Shown: positions 50,856-60,035, numbered from the stretch's first letter. The stretch: 64,000 nt of DNA from Lachnospiraceae bacterium (GCA_022794035.1 JAAWDX010000005.1:124001-188000), one strand, 5' to 3'. Notes: a model not told the origin generated them from the sequence alone. Numbers and translations: made by a program.

Positions 50856-52781
50856 ATGATACATACAGCAGCCGTCATTACCGAGCAAAAAAGCGATTTT
50901 AGTCTCTTTCTGGAGACGATTCCTCATTATCAGATAGACTATATTCATCCGCAGGATATTGCGGCGTATGATCTTTCAATTTATGATTTTTTAGTTTTAC
51001 TAGGAGGAACGGAAGAAAAACCGATGGAGCTGGAGGCGCAGGCGCGTATCCAGATCGAGCAGCAGCTGGCGGCTGGTAAAAAAATTTTCAGCGAATATGT
51101 AAGCAGCATAGCGGATGTATATACAGCGCCGGTGGCATCCACGCGTTTTAAACGGCTGGTAGTCAGTCAGGAAATAGCAGGGCTTGCGCCGGGGAACCTG
51201 CTGGAGGATCAGTGCAACCAGTATGCGCAGCCCTATTTTAGCAAAAGGATGGAAGAACCGCTGCTATATTATAAGGAATTTGCCAGCGGACATGATCAGA
51301 CAGAGATAGAGGAGCAGGACAAGGCAGAGCTCTCAGGCTGGGCGCTGTGGAAGGAGCGGCCCCAGCTGATGATCTGTGCGTTTCGGCTTTGTAATTTTGT
51401 GAAAGCACGCTTTGCGCCTTTGGCGCGCTGGCAGGCGCTGGTGCGCATGATTGCAGAATGGCTTACCGGGGAACATCTCCCGCAGCTGACAGTTAAACAG
51501 GCCTATTGGCTGGCGGAGAGCGCAGAAGAGGCTCATTTTGAGACTCAGCTCAGAGACTGCATTGAGTTAGGTAGGAGCTGGTATCATGAAGCGGGCATGC
51601 TCCTTGAGAATGGAAAACGCGGTGTATATGAAGGCATGATGACCGAAATTCATCCGGATGGCTCACAGGCACTGGCTAAAACCATCCGCACGGATTGTGC
51701 AGGCGAGGCATCACTGGCATTTTTTGCAGACTATCTGCTTACAGGCAGCCGGGCAAGCCTGAAAACCTCGGACGAGTTAGAAGCCTTTTGCTATACGCGG
51801 ATGCAGATTCAGGGCGGACCTTATGACGGCATGCTGCGCTGGACCAATCTGGCGTGGAATGTATGCTATCAGGATGATAACGCGCGCGTTATCATTCCCA
51901 GTCTGCTAAAAATGATGTATACAGGGGACACACGCTATTTGGATGCCTGCTGCAGGGCATTAGAATTTCTTCAAAAAACAACGGGGCCGGATGGGCTTCG
52001 GGTGATGAGAACCGACAATTGTCTGCTGGACGAAGCGGAAATGGAGCGCCTTGCTAAGACACCGGCTGACTTTCCTTGTGCGCATTATAACGCCTATTTT
52101 GCAGCGGCGCTGCTGCTCTGCGGAAAGCTGGCTGGGCGGGAGGATTTTGTGCGTACGGGCATCACAGGAATGGAAAGCCTGATGGCGGCATATCCGCAGA
52201 CGATTCGCGAGCATAGCGAGACGCAGGAGCTGTGCCGGCTGATTTTGCCGCTGGCCTGGCTCTATCAGACGACGGGGCAGGCGCGGCACCGGGAGTGGCT
52301 TTACCGGGTGACTCAGGACCTGCAGAAAATGAAGCGGGCAGGCGGTGCGTATGCGGAGTGGGATTCGGGCTATCAGGCGGCGTGCAGTCAAAAAGAGAAT
52401 GGGGAATGCTCGCTGCTTAGCCAAAATGGGGATCCGGTTGTTGATCTGCTGTATTCGATGAACTGGCTGCCGCTTGCCTTTTGGCAGTCGTATCTGGTGA
52501 CGGGGGATTCGTATTTTTATACGCTGTGGAAGGAGACGGCTGGTTTTATGATCCGTACGCAGATTCATAGTGAAAATCCCTTGATCAATGGGGGCTGGGC
52601 CCGCGGATTTGACGTGGAAAAATGGGAGGTTTACGGGATCCCTAACGACATAGGCTGGGGGCCGTGGGCGATCGAAAGCGGCTGGACGGTCTCGGAGATT
52701 TTGGCGGGGCTGGCATTTGGTCTGGCGGATGCAGGCGTGCCTCGTACAGAGCTTGCTCAGCGGTTTTATATAAAAAGGTAA
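50856..52781 (+). CDS. Putative glycosidase-like protein, N-terminal amidotransferase-like domain
   Basis: A 641-residue cytoplasmic protein I do not recognise as a named family. Residues 1 to about 210 look like a class I glutamine amidotransferase-like (ThuA-type) fold (IHTAAVITEQK, DFLVLLGGTEE). From about residue 220 the sequence is helical with repeated aromatic and Trp-rich segments (WTNLAWNVCYQDDNARVIIP, AHYNAYFAAALLLC, WGPWAIESGWTVSEILAGLA), as in (alpha/alpha)6-barrel glycosidases. Catalytic residues cannot be assigned. The next gene has a similar class I-type C-terminal domain, hinting at related roles in glycan or peptide catabolism. Confidence 0.6.
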   Translation: MIHTAAVITEQKSDFSLFLETIPHYQIDYIHPQDIAAYDLSIYDFLVLLGGTEEKPMELEAQARIQIEQQLAAGKKIFSEYVSSIADVYTAPVASTRFKRLVVSQEIAGLAPGNLLEDQCNQYAQPYFSKRMEEPLLYYKEFASGHDQTEIEEQDKAELSGWALWKERPQLMICAFRLCNFVKARFAPLARWQALVRMIAEWLTGEHLPQLTVKQAYWLAESAEEAHFETQLRDCIELGRSWYHEAGMLLENGKRGVYEGMMTEIHPDGSQALAKTIRTDCAGEASLAFFADYLLTGSRASLKTSDELEAFCYTRMQIQGGPYDGMLRWTNLAWNVCYQDDNARVIIPSLLKMMYTGDTRYLDACCRALEFLQKTTGPDGLRVMRTDNCLLDEAEMERLAKTPADFPCAHYNAYFAAALLLCGKLAGREDFVRTGITGMESLMAAYPQTIREHSETQELCRLILPLAWLYQTTGQARHREWLYRVTQDLQKMKRAGGAYAEWDSGYQAACSQKENGECSLLSQNGDPVVDLLYSMNWLPLAFWQSYLVTGDSYFYTLWKETAGFMIRTQIHSENPLINGGWARGFDVEKWEVYGIPNDIGWGPWAIESGWTVSEILAGLAFGLADAGVPRTELAQRFYIKR

Positions 52782-52784
52782 AGC

Positions 52785-52813
52785 TTGACAAAAGATTTTT
52801 TGTATAGTATAGT
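52785..52813 (+). promoter_or_regulatory. Promoter of the M14 peptidase gene
   Basis: TTGACA (52785-52790), 17-bp spacer, TATAGT (52808-52813), 45 bp before the ATG, close after the preceding stop. Confidence 0.8.
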
Positions 52814-52857
52814 CAAAGTGTTGGAAATTAAAAGTATTTTAAAAAGGAGGCTTTTCT

Positions 52858-55404
52858 ATGCAGCATTCTATTACTTCACCGGATCAATTTTTCGGCTACC
52901 ATTTAGGTACAGACCGGGAAATGGCCCGCTGGGATGAGATCGCCCGTTATTTTGAGCAGCTCGGCAAGGAGTCTGACCGCGTTCGTACGATCAACATGGG
53001 TCCGTCCACCGAGGGCAATCCTTTCTTGGAAGTGATCATCACTTCGCCGGAAAACTTTGAAAATCTAGAGGAAATCCGGCAGACAAGCCTGGCGCTCGCC
53101 GATCCGCGAGGCCTCGAGCAGGAGCAGATCGACAGTCTGGTGCAGAAGGGCAAGGCTGTCTGCGTACAGAGTATGAGCCTGCATGCAACTGAAATCGGCG
53201 GCACACAGATGGCACCTCTGCTGGCGTATGATTTGGCCTCTAAGGACGATGAAGACATCCTGCGCATCTTGGATCAGGTCGTATTTGTCATGATCCCCTG
53301 CTTCAATCCGGACGGGCAGATCATGGTGACAGACTTCTACAAGAGTACGCTCGGCACGCCCTATGAAGGCTGTCATTATCCGATTTTATATCATAAATAC
53401 ACTGGTCATGACAATAACCGCGATGCGTTCGCGCAGAATATTGTGGAGTCCCAGTACATGGGTCAGATCATTTTCCACGAGTGGATGCCGCAGGCCTATC
53501 AGGATCATCATCATATGGGCAGCAACGGCGCGCGCATCTTTATCGCACCCTACAAAAACCCGCTGCGTCCCGACACCGATCCGCTTGTATGGCGCGAGCT
53601 GAACTGGTACGGCGCTAACATGGCCTATCATATGGAGGCTGAGGGGCTCGACGGCGTAACCAGCGGCGCGCAGTTCCCGGCATGGGGGCACTATGGCTAC
53701 CACTGGATCACCAACAGCCACAACATCCCCGGCATGCTCACCGAATCGGCCAGCGCACGCCTCGCTTCTCCGCTGTATATCGATCCCTCCTCTCTGGAAG
53801 GCGATCATGACAATTTCATGCCCGAATACGAAGCACAGACCAACTTCCCCAATCCGTGGAAGGGCGGCTGGTGGCGCCTCTCTGATATCATGGACCGTCA
53901 GTATGGCGCTGCATGGGGCCTTTTAGATACGATGGCCAAAAACCGCGAGGCCGTTCTTTCCAATATGGCGCGCAAAGCGCTCAACCAGACGGAGCGCGGC
54001 GCTCAGAGCGAAGAATTTGCGTACGTCATACCGGCGACCCAGTTTGACGCCAGCAGTCATCGCAGACTTCTGCAGATTTTGCTCGGTCAGGGCATCGAGG
54101 TGCAGGTAGCGCAGCAAGACTTTACTGTGGGCAATCGCCTGTACAAGGCGGGCGATGCGGTCGTATTTTTGGCGCAGCCTAAGTTTGGCTTAATTAAGAG
54201 CCTGCTGGGCGAGACGCATTATCCGGATAATATCTGGACAAGGGATCAGAGCGGTGCGATTACGGCGTTTGATTCGGCGACGGATACCGTGGCAGAGTTC
54301 ATGGGAATTCAGGTGGATGTGGCCGGACAGGCGTTCAAGGGTGATTTTAAGGTGCTGAAGGCCGTGCCGGAAACGAAGAGCTGGGAAGCAGCGCTGGCGA
54401 TCGGCGCAGTAAGTCCGGGAGCAGCGCATGATAATCCGGTTGAGGCAGGAAAGCCGCATGGCTATGTGCTGAGTGCGCGTGAGAATGAGGCGTATGCAGC
54501 GGCCAATGCGATGATGAAGGCTGGCTGTCAGGTATGGCGTATAACAGCCTGCCCGTTCCGCGACTTTTATGTAGAGGGCGATGAGGCCGCGATCCGCAGC
54601 TGCTGGGAGCAGCATCCGGTAGAGCTTCGCGCAGCAGGGCGTCCGGATGGGCTGATCGAGGTAAAGCCTGCCCGCGTAGCGATTTATCAGCATTATTATG
54701 GCGGCAATGCCGAAGAGGGCTGGATGCGCCTGCTGTTTGAGAAATTTGGATTTGATTTTACCACAGTGATGGATCAGGATATTTGGGATGGAAAGCTGGC
54801 TGATTTTGATGTGCTGGTGCTCCCGAGCGATAATGAAAACATTCTGGACGGTCCGGAGAAGCATCCGGAGGGCTGGATCTATTCGATGAGCCTCAGCCAG
54901 CCGCCGCAGTACCGCAGCGGACTGGGTGAAAAGGGCGCTGCCGCCATCCGTGAGTTTGTAGAAAAGGGCGGGCGCCTGCTGGCAATGGAAGGTTCGGCTG
55001 ACTATGCGATCCGCGTGCTGAATCTGATGGTTCGCAATGTGGTGAAGGGACTGCCGGCTAGTCAGTTCAACACACACGGCTCTACACTGCACGTAACGGT
55101 GGATACGCAGCATCCGCTTGGCTTCGGTATGCAGAAGAATACGCTGGCTCTGCACTGGAACGGTCCTGTATTTGAAGTCAAGGATAAATTCCATGCAGAT
55201 GAATATCAGCCGTTTGTACGCTTTGAAAAGGATCATATCCTAAAGAGCGGACTTCTTACGGGAGAAAAGCTGATTGGCGGTCGTTTTGCCTGCGTGCAGG
55301 CACCCTGCGGAGCAGGAAGCGCTGTCCTGTACGGCTTTGCTCCGTCTAAGCGCATGCAGACCTATGCAACCTTTAAGCTGCTGATGAACGCGCTGTATTT
55401 ATAA
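52858..55404 (+). CDS. M14 family zinc carboxypeptidase, large form
   Basis: An 848-residue metallopeptidase. The M14 zinc site is seen in SLHATEIGG (His109, Glu112), with the third ligand likely among the His residues of FHEWMPQAYQDHHHMGS. The catalytic domain covers about residues 60-370. The C-terminal half (about 560-848) resembles a class I glutamine amidotransferase-like domain (RVAIYQHYYGG, DFDVLVLPSD, GGRLLAMEGSADYAI), as in other large bacterial M14 proteins. There is no signal peptide, so it probably acts on imported peptides. Codons favour C-endings in the first half and G-endings later. Own promoter and terminator. Confidence 0.87.
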   Translation: MQHSITSPDQFFGYHLGTDREMARWDEIARYFEQLGKESDRVRTINMGPSTEGNPFLEVIITSPENFENLEEIRQTSLALADPRGLEQEQIDSLVQKGKAVCVQSMSLHATEIGGTQMAPLLAYDLASKDDEDILRILDQVVFVMIPCFNPDGQIMVTDFYKSTLGTPYEGCHYPILYHKYTGHDNNRDAFAQNIVESQYMGQIIFHEWMPQAYQDHHHMGSNGARIFIAPYKNPLRPDTDPLVWRELNWYGANMAYHMEAEGLDGVTSGAQFPAWGHYGYHWITNSHNIPGMLTESASARLASPLYIDPSSLEGDHDNFMPEYEAQTNFPNPWKGGWWRLSDIMDRQYGAAWGLLDTMAKNREAVLSNMARKALNQTERGAQSEEFAYVIPATQFDASSHRRLLQILLGQGIEVQVAQQDFTVGNRLYKAGDAVVFLAQPKFGLIKSLLGETHYPDNIWTRDQSGAITAFDSATDTVAEFMGIQVDVAGQAFKGDFKVLKAVPETKSWEAALAIGAVSPGAAHDNPVEAGKPHGYVLSARENEAYAAANAMMKAGCQVWRITACPFRDFYVEGDEAAIRSCWEQHPVELRAAGRPDGLIEVKPARVAIYQHYYGGNAEEGWMRLLFEKFGFDFTTVMDQDIWDGKLADFDVLVLPSDNENILDGPEKHPEGWIYSMSLSQPPQYRSGLGEKGAAAIREFVEKGGRLLAMEGSADYAIRVLNLMVRNVVKGLPASQFNTHGSTLHVTVDTQHPLGFGMQKNTLALHWNGPVFEVKDKFHADEYQPFVRFEKDHILKSGLLTGEKLIGGRFACVQAPCGAGSAVLYGFAPSKRMQTYATFKLLMNALYL

Positions 55405-55421
55405 GCTGAAACGATAGGAAA

Positions 55422-55451
55422 TGTGGGGTATGGCAGCTGCCATGCCCCATG
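55422..55451 (+). terminator. Terminator after the M14 peptidase gene
   Basis: TGGGGTATGGCAG pairs with CTGCCATGCCCCA (one G-U), a nearly continuous palindrome, followed by TGTTTAAT. Confidence 0.65.
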
Positions 55452-55517
55452 TTTAATGATAAAGAAGGAAGCGAAGCGCTTGGGAGTACCAGATTATAGG
55501 GGAGAAAAAGTCATGTA

Positions 55518-55546
55518 TTGACTTCTGAACGCAAATATGATATCTT
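55518..55546 (+). promoter_or_regulatory. tRNA-Val promoter
   Basis: TTGACT (55518-55523), 17-bp spacer, TATCTT (55541-55546), very close to the tRNA 5' end. Confidence 0.65.
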
Positions 55547-55556
55547 TCTATCAAAT

Positions 55557-55629
55557 GGGATCTTAGCTCAGCTGGGAGAGCATCTGCCTTACAAGCAGAG
55601 GGTCATAGGTTCGAGCCCTATAGGTCCCA
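55557..55629 (+). tRNA. tRNA-Val (TAC anticodon)
   Basis: A 73-nt tRNA. The acceptor stem GGGATCT/AGGTCCC has one T-G pair, with discriminator A. Anticodon stem TCTGC/GCAGA frames CTTACAA, giving TAC. The T-loop GGTTCGAGCCC is standard. No CCA is encoded. The last 12 bases overlap the end of the deoR-like gene on the opposite strand. Confidence 0.95.
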
Positions 55630-56361
55630 TTTATTTTTATGCCCGTCGGTTCTGATCAATGAATCAGCATAGACGATGCCGCTGATTTCATCGGCTTGGC
55701 ACAGCGTATGAAAGAAACGATGTCCGATCTTATCTGGCGTACAAAGCAGATAGGCCCAGCGCGCATGCGCGATCATATGATGCCGCACATGATTCTCTTT
55801 TTCTGATATATCGGTTAGATATCCGTCATCGGAAAGACCGCGGCAGGAAAAAAAGGCCAGATCGGCATTGTAACGGTCGATGATGCTGTGGGCATTATCA
55901 CCGACGAGAGCTAAACAGGAATGGATCACCTCACCGCCGGTACCAATGGTTTTTATGCCGGACTCACTGAGTCGTTTTAATGCATGAATTCCGTTGGTAA
56001 TCACGGTGAGATTTTTTTTCGAGCTTAAAAACGGGATCATCTGATAAGCGCTGGTAGAAGCGTCTAAAAAAATAACGCTTTCATCAGGTACAAGCTGAGC
56101 TGCCCTTCGGGCAATCTGAATCTTCTCATCAGAGCTTTCCAGCTCGCGAATGAGAAACGGAATCTTGATTTCTGAAATACCGGTTTCATCTAAAATAGCG
56201 CCGCCGTGGATACGGCGCAGCAAATGCTGCCTTTCCAGCTCATTCAGATCCCGGCGAATGGAGGGCTCGCTGGCGTATAAGCGTTTGGCCAGATCCGTTA
56301 CTCTCGCCTGCTTTTCCCGAATTAAAATTTGTAAAATCGCTTTTTCACGTTCTGCATTCAT
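55618..56361 (-). CDS. DeoR family transcriptional regulator
   Basis: A 247-residue regulator. The N-terminal winged helix-turn-helix (about 5-55) has the DeoR signature VTDLAKRLYASEPSIRRDLNELE and RRIHGGAI. The C-terminal part is the DeoRC sugar-phosphate-binding fold (VIFLDASTSAYQMIPFL, LTVITNGIHAL). The ATG at 56361 has GGGAGG; an ATG at 56382 would overlap it. The adjoining palindrome and divergent gene suggest it represses the GDPD-PHP gene and itself. Its 3' end runs into tRNA-Val. Confidence 0.9.
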   Translation of the reverse strand: MNAEREKAILQILIREKQARVTDLAKRLYASEPSIRRDLNELERQHLLRRIHGGAILDETGISEIKIPFLIRELESSDEKIQIARRAAQLVPDESVIFLDASTSAYQMIPFLSSKKNLTVITNGIHALKRLSESGIKTIGTGGEVIHSCLALVGDNAHSIIDRYNADLAFFSCRGLSDDGYLTDISEKENHVRHHMIAHARWAYLLCTPDKIGHRFFHTLCQADEISGIVYADSLIRTDGHKNKWDL

Positions 56362-56375
56362 AGAAGCCTCCCATG

Positions 56376-56417
56376 CGATCATTTATGTGATCGTTTTTTC
56401 ATTTTTAGCGGCGATCA
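56376..56417. promoter_or_regulatory. DeoR operator with three CGATCA half-sites
   Basis: CGATCA (56376-56381) and TGATCG (56388-56393) form a perfect palindrome with a 6-bp centre. A third half-site CGATCA follows at 56412-56417, just before a TTGACT -35 candidate at 56419 for the divergent gene. Confidence 0.65.
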
Positions 56418-56485
56418 TTGACTGATTGATTGTTTTTATGATTATATAGAAAATATCAATGCATGGCAAGCGGAAAGGGAGAAAA

Positions 56486-58057
56486 ATGAAATTTCAAGCA
56501 CACAGAGGGGTAAGCAGCGAATATCCGGAAAATACACTTCCGGCCTTTGAGGCGGCGGTGATGCAGGGCTATGCCTATATAGAAACCGATCCCCGCTTTA
56601 CCAAAGACGGGCAATGTGTTTTGCTGCATGACAGCGCCTTAAGGCGTACCTGCTGCACCGAAAGCGGCGCGCAGCTGCCGGAGGGACTGACAATCGAGAC
56701 TATTTCGTATGAAGAAGCGCTGCGCTATGATGCCGGCCTCCATAAGGCCTGCAAATTTAAAGGAACCAGAATTCCACTGCTCACAGCGCTTCTAAAGCTT
56801 GCAGAGCGAAGCGATGTGACGGTCAAGATCGACAATCGGTTTGAAAAATGCAGCGACGCGCAGCAGAAGGTATTATTTGAGCTTGTCAGGCGTACAAAAG
56901 CGAAAGTAGCCCTTACCTGTTCAGCAGTCGATTCCGTAAAACGAGTCAGAAAGGCACTGCCGGATTGTGAAATCCATTATGACGGTCCGGTAAGCGAATC
57001 CGTCATAGAAGAGCTGGCCGCCATATTGCGGGACAGCGCATGGTATGTCTGGCTTGCCCTCGACACGCCGCGGACCGCGTGGGTGAAGGTGTCGAAAGCT
57101 TCTCCGGCGCTCTGTGCAGCGGTCAAGCAGTACGCAAAGCTGGGGATCTGGATTCTTACCGAGGAGAAGGAGCTGCAGGCAGCGCGGGCGCTGGGAGCAG
57201 ATCTGATTGAAACAGACGGAAGACTCAAACCGGAGCAGCACCTGCCAGGCTTTGTCGATTGCCATACGCATTCTGAATTTTCGCATGATGCAAAAGGAAG
57301 CATGCAAGGTATTTGCCGCGCTGCGGCGCAAAAAAGGCTGGTGGGTCTGGCTGTTACCGATCATTGTGATACGGAATTTGCGGGTCAGCAGGATGTGAAG
57401 TCGCCCATCGAAGCTGCTGCAAAAGCAATCCGTGAGGTGCGGGAGCCGGAGCCTCTTTTAAAACTGTGCGGCGTAGAGATGGGAGAGGCAATGTGGCAGC
57501 CAGGGGCAGCAAGGGAGGTGCTTTCGGCTGCGTCCTATGATGAGGTGCTGGGATCGGTGCATGCCGTGCGGATGGCGGGGTATACGCTGCCCTATTCGGC
57601 CATTGATTTTTCGCGGCTTTCGGAGAAGGAGATAGAAGCTTTTCTGGCAATCTATTTCGCGGATATGGAGGAGATGATTGAAACCTGTGATTTTGATGTA
57701 CTAACACATTTAACCTGCCCGCTCCGGTATATTAACGGGAAGTACCAGCGGGGGATGGCGGTGAACAGATATGAGGCGGAGATTGAGCGGATTTTGCGGA
57801 GGATCATCCAAAAGGGCATTGCGCTGGAGGTCAACACCTCAGGGATTGGCAGCCTGTATGGGGATTATATGCCGCATGAAAGCATTATCAGGCGCTACCG
57901 GGAGCTGGGGGGCTATTTGATTACGCTTGGCTCGGATGCGCATACGCCGGAGCGTGTGGGTAACGGCTTTGAGGCTGCCGCTGCCCTGCTCAAGAGGCTG
58001 GGCTTTAAAAATCTGTATTATTATCAGCGCCGGATCGCGGTGCCATATCAAATATAA
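56486..58057 (+). CDS. Glycerophosphodiesterase-PHP phosphatase fusion
   Basis: A 523-residue fusion. Residues 1 to about 250 are a GDPD TIM barrel (FQAHRGVSSEYPENTLPAF, YAYIETDPRFTKDGQ, LLHDSALRRT), which hydrolyses glycerophosphodiesters. Residues from about 255 are a PHP domain of the histidinol-phosphatase type (DCHTHSEFSHDAKGSM, AVTDHCD, EMGEAMW, GSDAHTPERVGN). The pair could release glycerol phosphate and then a sugar or alcohol phosphate in phospholipid or teichoic acid scavenging. The ATG at 56486 has GGGAG upstream. The divergent DeoR repressor and its palindromes point to sugar-phosphate control. Confidence 0.88.
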   Translation: MKFQAHRGVSSEYPENTLPAFEAAVMQGYAYIETDPRFTKDGQCVLLHDSALRRTCCTESGAQLPEGLTIETISYEEALRYDAGLHKACKFKGTRIPLLTALLKLAERSDVTVKIDNRFEKCSDAQQKVLFELVRRTKAKVALTCSAVDSVKRVRKALPDCEIHYDGPVSESVIEELAAILRDSAWYVWLALDTPRTAWVKVSKASPALCAAVKQYAKLGIWILTEEKELQAARALGADLIETDGRLKPEQHLPGFVDCHTHSEFSHDAKGSMQGICRAAAQKRLVGLAVTDHCDTEFAGQQDVKSPIEAAAKAIREVREPEPLLKLCGVEMGEAMWQPGAAREVLSAASYDEVLGSVHAVRMAGYTLPYSAIDFSRLSEKEIEAFLAIYFADMEEMIETCDFDVLTHLTCPLRYINGKYQRGMAVNRYEAEIERILRRIIQKGIALEVNTSGIGSLYGDYMPHESIIRRYRELGGYLITLGSDAHTPERVGNGFEAAAALLKRLGFKNLYYYQRRIAVPYQI

Positions 58058-58072
58058 AGGAGAATAGATTGA

Positions 58073-58098
58073 AAAATAAGTTTGATAGCTTATTTTTT
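58073..58098 (+). terminator. Terminator after the GDPD-PHP gene
   Basis: AAAATAAG and CTTATTTT form an 8-bp stem followed by more T. Two further small hairpins (ATTTGTG/CACAAAT and ATTCC/GGAAT) lie before the next gene. Confidence 0.6.
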
Positions 58099-58178
58099 AA
58101 TCGGCTATTTGTGCCGGAGCGTCACAAATAAGCTGGGATGGCATTCCCGTCGCATACGCTTCGGAATGGAGGAATAAA

Positions 58179-59195
58179 ATGAAAGCAGCTGTATTTTACG
58201 GAAAGAATGATTTGCGGATAGAGGAGCGGAGCGTTCCTCAGATTAAGGAGAATGAGGTGCTGATTAAAGTGCGGGCCTGCGGAGTTTGCGGTACGGACGT
58301 CCATATCTTTTGCGGAGATGAGGGCGCCGCCAAAACGCCCGCCGGTACGGTGCTGGGGCATGAATTTGCCGGTGAGATCGCAGCGCTGGGGGCAGGAGTT
58401 TCTGGCTATGAGATTGGCGATTTGGTAGCGGTGGATCCTAATCAGCTTTGTGGAGGCTGTGAGTATTGTAAAAGCGGCGCCGGACATTTTTGTGAACATA
58501 TGATCGGCATTGGCACGACGGTGGACGGCGGCTTTGCAGAGTACTGCGCAGCACCGGTTTCGCAGCTATGCCGCTATCCGAAGGAGGTTTCCTATGAGGC
58601 GGCAGCCATGACAGAGCCGTTATCCTGCTGTCTTCATGGCATCGATATGAGCAGTGTGCGGCCGGGCAGCACGGTGGTGGTGATTGGCTGCGGCATGATT
58701 GGGCTGTTGATGCTGCAGCTGGCTAAGATTTCGGGTGCAGCCAAGCTGATTGCTCTGGAGCCGATTGCTGAAAAAAGAGAACAAGCGCTGGAGCTGGGCG
58801 CTGATGCAGCGCTCGATCCGCTCAGCGGTGATGTGAAGACAGCCATTGAGGCCATCACGAAGCAGGTGGATACGGTGATTGAATGCGTGGGTAAGCCAGC
58901 GACGATTGAGCAGGCGATCGAAATCGCGGGTAAAGGCAGTACGGTGATGCTGTTCGGTCTTACGAAGCCGGAGGAGACGGTGATGATCAAGCCTTTTATG
59001 ATCTTTAAAAAAGAAATTACGATTAAAGCTTCTTTCATCAATCCATATACATTTCCCCGTGCTAAAGAGCTGATTGCCGGCGGAAAGATGGATGTAAGCT
59101 CAATGATCTATGAGAAAGCACCGCTAGAAGAGCTTCCTAAAATTCTGGCGGATAAAAACAGACGGAATAAAGGTAAATATGTGATTGTATTTTAG
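58179..59195 (+). CDS. Zinc-dependent alcohol/polyol dehydrogenase
   Basis: A 338-residue medium-chain dehydrogenase of the sorbitol/threonine dehydrogenase type. Catalytic zinc ligands lie in RACGVCGTDVH and GHEFAG. The structural zinc site is complete (LCGGCEYCKSGAGHFC). The NAD-binding Rossmann motif is VVVIGCGMIGLLM. Substrates of the group are sugar alcohols or secondary alcohols; the exact one is unknown. GGAGG precedes the ATG. It is followed 54 bp later by the DUF134-NifX gene. Confidence 0.9.
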   Translation: MKAAVFYGKNDLRIEERSVPQIKENEVLIKVRACGVCGTDVHIFCGDEGAAKTPAGTVLGHEFAGEIAALGAGVSGYEIGDLVAVDPNQLCGGCEYCKSGAGHFCEHMIGIGTTVDGGFAEYCAAPVSQLCRYPKEVSYEAAAMTEPLSCCLHGIDMSSVRPGSTVVVIGCGMIGLLMLQLAKISGAAKLIALEPIAEKREQALELGADAALDPLSGDVKTAIEAITKQVDTVIECVGKPATIEQAIEIAGKGSTVMLFGLTKPEETVMIKPFMIFKKEITIKASFINPYTFPRAKELIAGGKMDVSSMIYEKAPLEELPKILADKNRRNKGKYVIVF

Positions 59196-59249
59196 GCAAA
59201 AGGGTGGTATACTATTTTCGACATATGACGAAAATGGGGGAGTGAGAGC

Positions 59250-60035
59250 ATGGCAAGACCAAGCCGCTGCAGAAGAATCTGCCAGCAGCCATTGTATGCC
59301 CGGTTTGAACCGGCAGACAGGAGTCAGGCAGAAACGGTGCAGCTTACCGTTGACGAATACGAGGTAATCCGCCTGATCGACTTGGAAAAGCTGACGCATG
59401 AGCAGTGCGCCCGGCAGATGGAGATTTCCAGAACTACAGTGACGGAAATCTATGAGGCCGCCAGAGAAAAGGTGGCGGACAGCCTCGTGAACGGCAAGGC
59501 GCTCTTCATTGCAGGCGGTCATTACCGGCTTTGCATTGGCTCTGAATTTTGTCATGGTCAAAAAAAGTGCAGAAAAAGAAAAGGTATGGCGCTACAGCAG
59601 GCCATGCCGCAGAAGGGAGAACAAAAAATGAAGATAGCAGTCACGTATGAAAATGGCACGGTATTTCAGCATTTCGGGCATACAGAGCAATTTAAAATTT
59701 ATGAGGTAGAAAATGGAACCGTTACGCAGGAGCAGGTAGTGGATACCAATGGCAGCGGACATGGCGCGCTGGCTGGTTTTCTGAAGGAAAACGGCGTGGA
59801 TACGCTCATCTGCGGCGGCATTGGCGGCGGTGCGCAGGCAGCGCTTTCTGAGGTAGGGATCACGCTTTACGGCGGAGTAAGCGGCAGTGCCGATGACGCA
59901 GTAAAGGCACTGCTGGAAGGAAATCTTGGGTACGATCCCGAGGTGCACTGCGATCACCATGAGCACGAAGGCCATGAGGGGCATAGCTGCGGACATCATG
60001 GTCATCATGGCTGCGGCGGTCACTGCGGCCACTGA
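59250..60035 (+). CDS. DUF134-NifX fusion with His/Cys-rich metal tail
   Basis: A 261-residue protein of two parts. Residues 1 to about 100 are DUF134, a sigma-70 region 4-like helix-turn-helix (VDEYEVIRLIDLEKLTHEQC, ISRTTVTEIYEAAREK). Residues of about 127-235 are a NifX/NifB C-terminal-like domain (IAVTYENGTVFQHFGHTEQF), which binds iron-molybdenum cofactor-like clusters. The last 30 residues are a His/Cys/Gly-rich tail (HGHHGCGGHCGH) fit to bind metal. Such fusions are known in anaerobes. No nitrogenase gene is in view, so it is more likely a metal or redox sensor. Ends overlap the radical SAM gene by 16 bp. Confidence 0.9.
   Translation: MARPSRCRRICQQPLYARFEPADRSQAETVQLTVDEYEVIRLIDLEKLTHEQCARQMEISRTTVTEIYEAAREKVADSLVNGKALFIAGGHYRLCIGSEFCHGQKKCRKRKGMALQQAMPQKGEQKMKIAVTYENGTVFQHFGHTEQFKIYEVENGTVTQEQVVDTNGSGHGALAGFLKENGVDTLICGGIGGGAQAALSEVGITLYGGVSGSADDAVKALLEGNLGYDPEVHCDHHEHEGHEGHSCGHHGHHGCGGHCGH

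Noticed and set aside
54190..55236. A 348-codon frame opposite the M14 peptidase
   Set aside because: His/Arg/Ile-rich composition without any recognisable domain; it is antisense to a conserved gene.
59250..60035. Evidence of nitrogen fixation from the NifX-like domain
   Set aside because: NifX-like domains are widespread in non-fixing anaerobes, and no nitrogenase gene is in the window.
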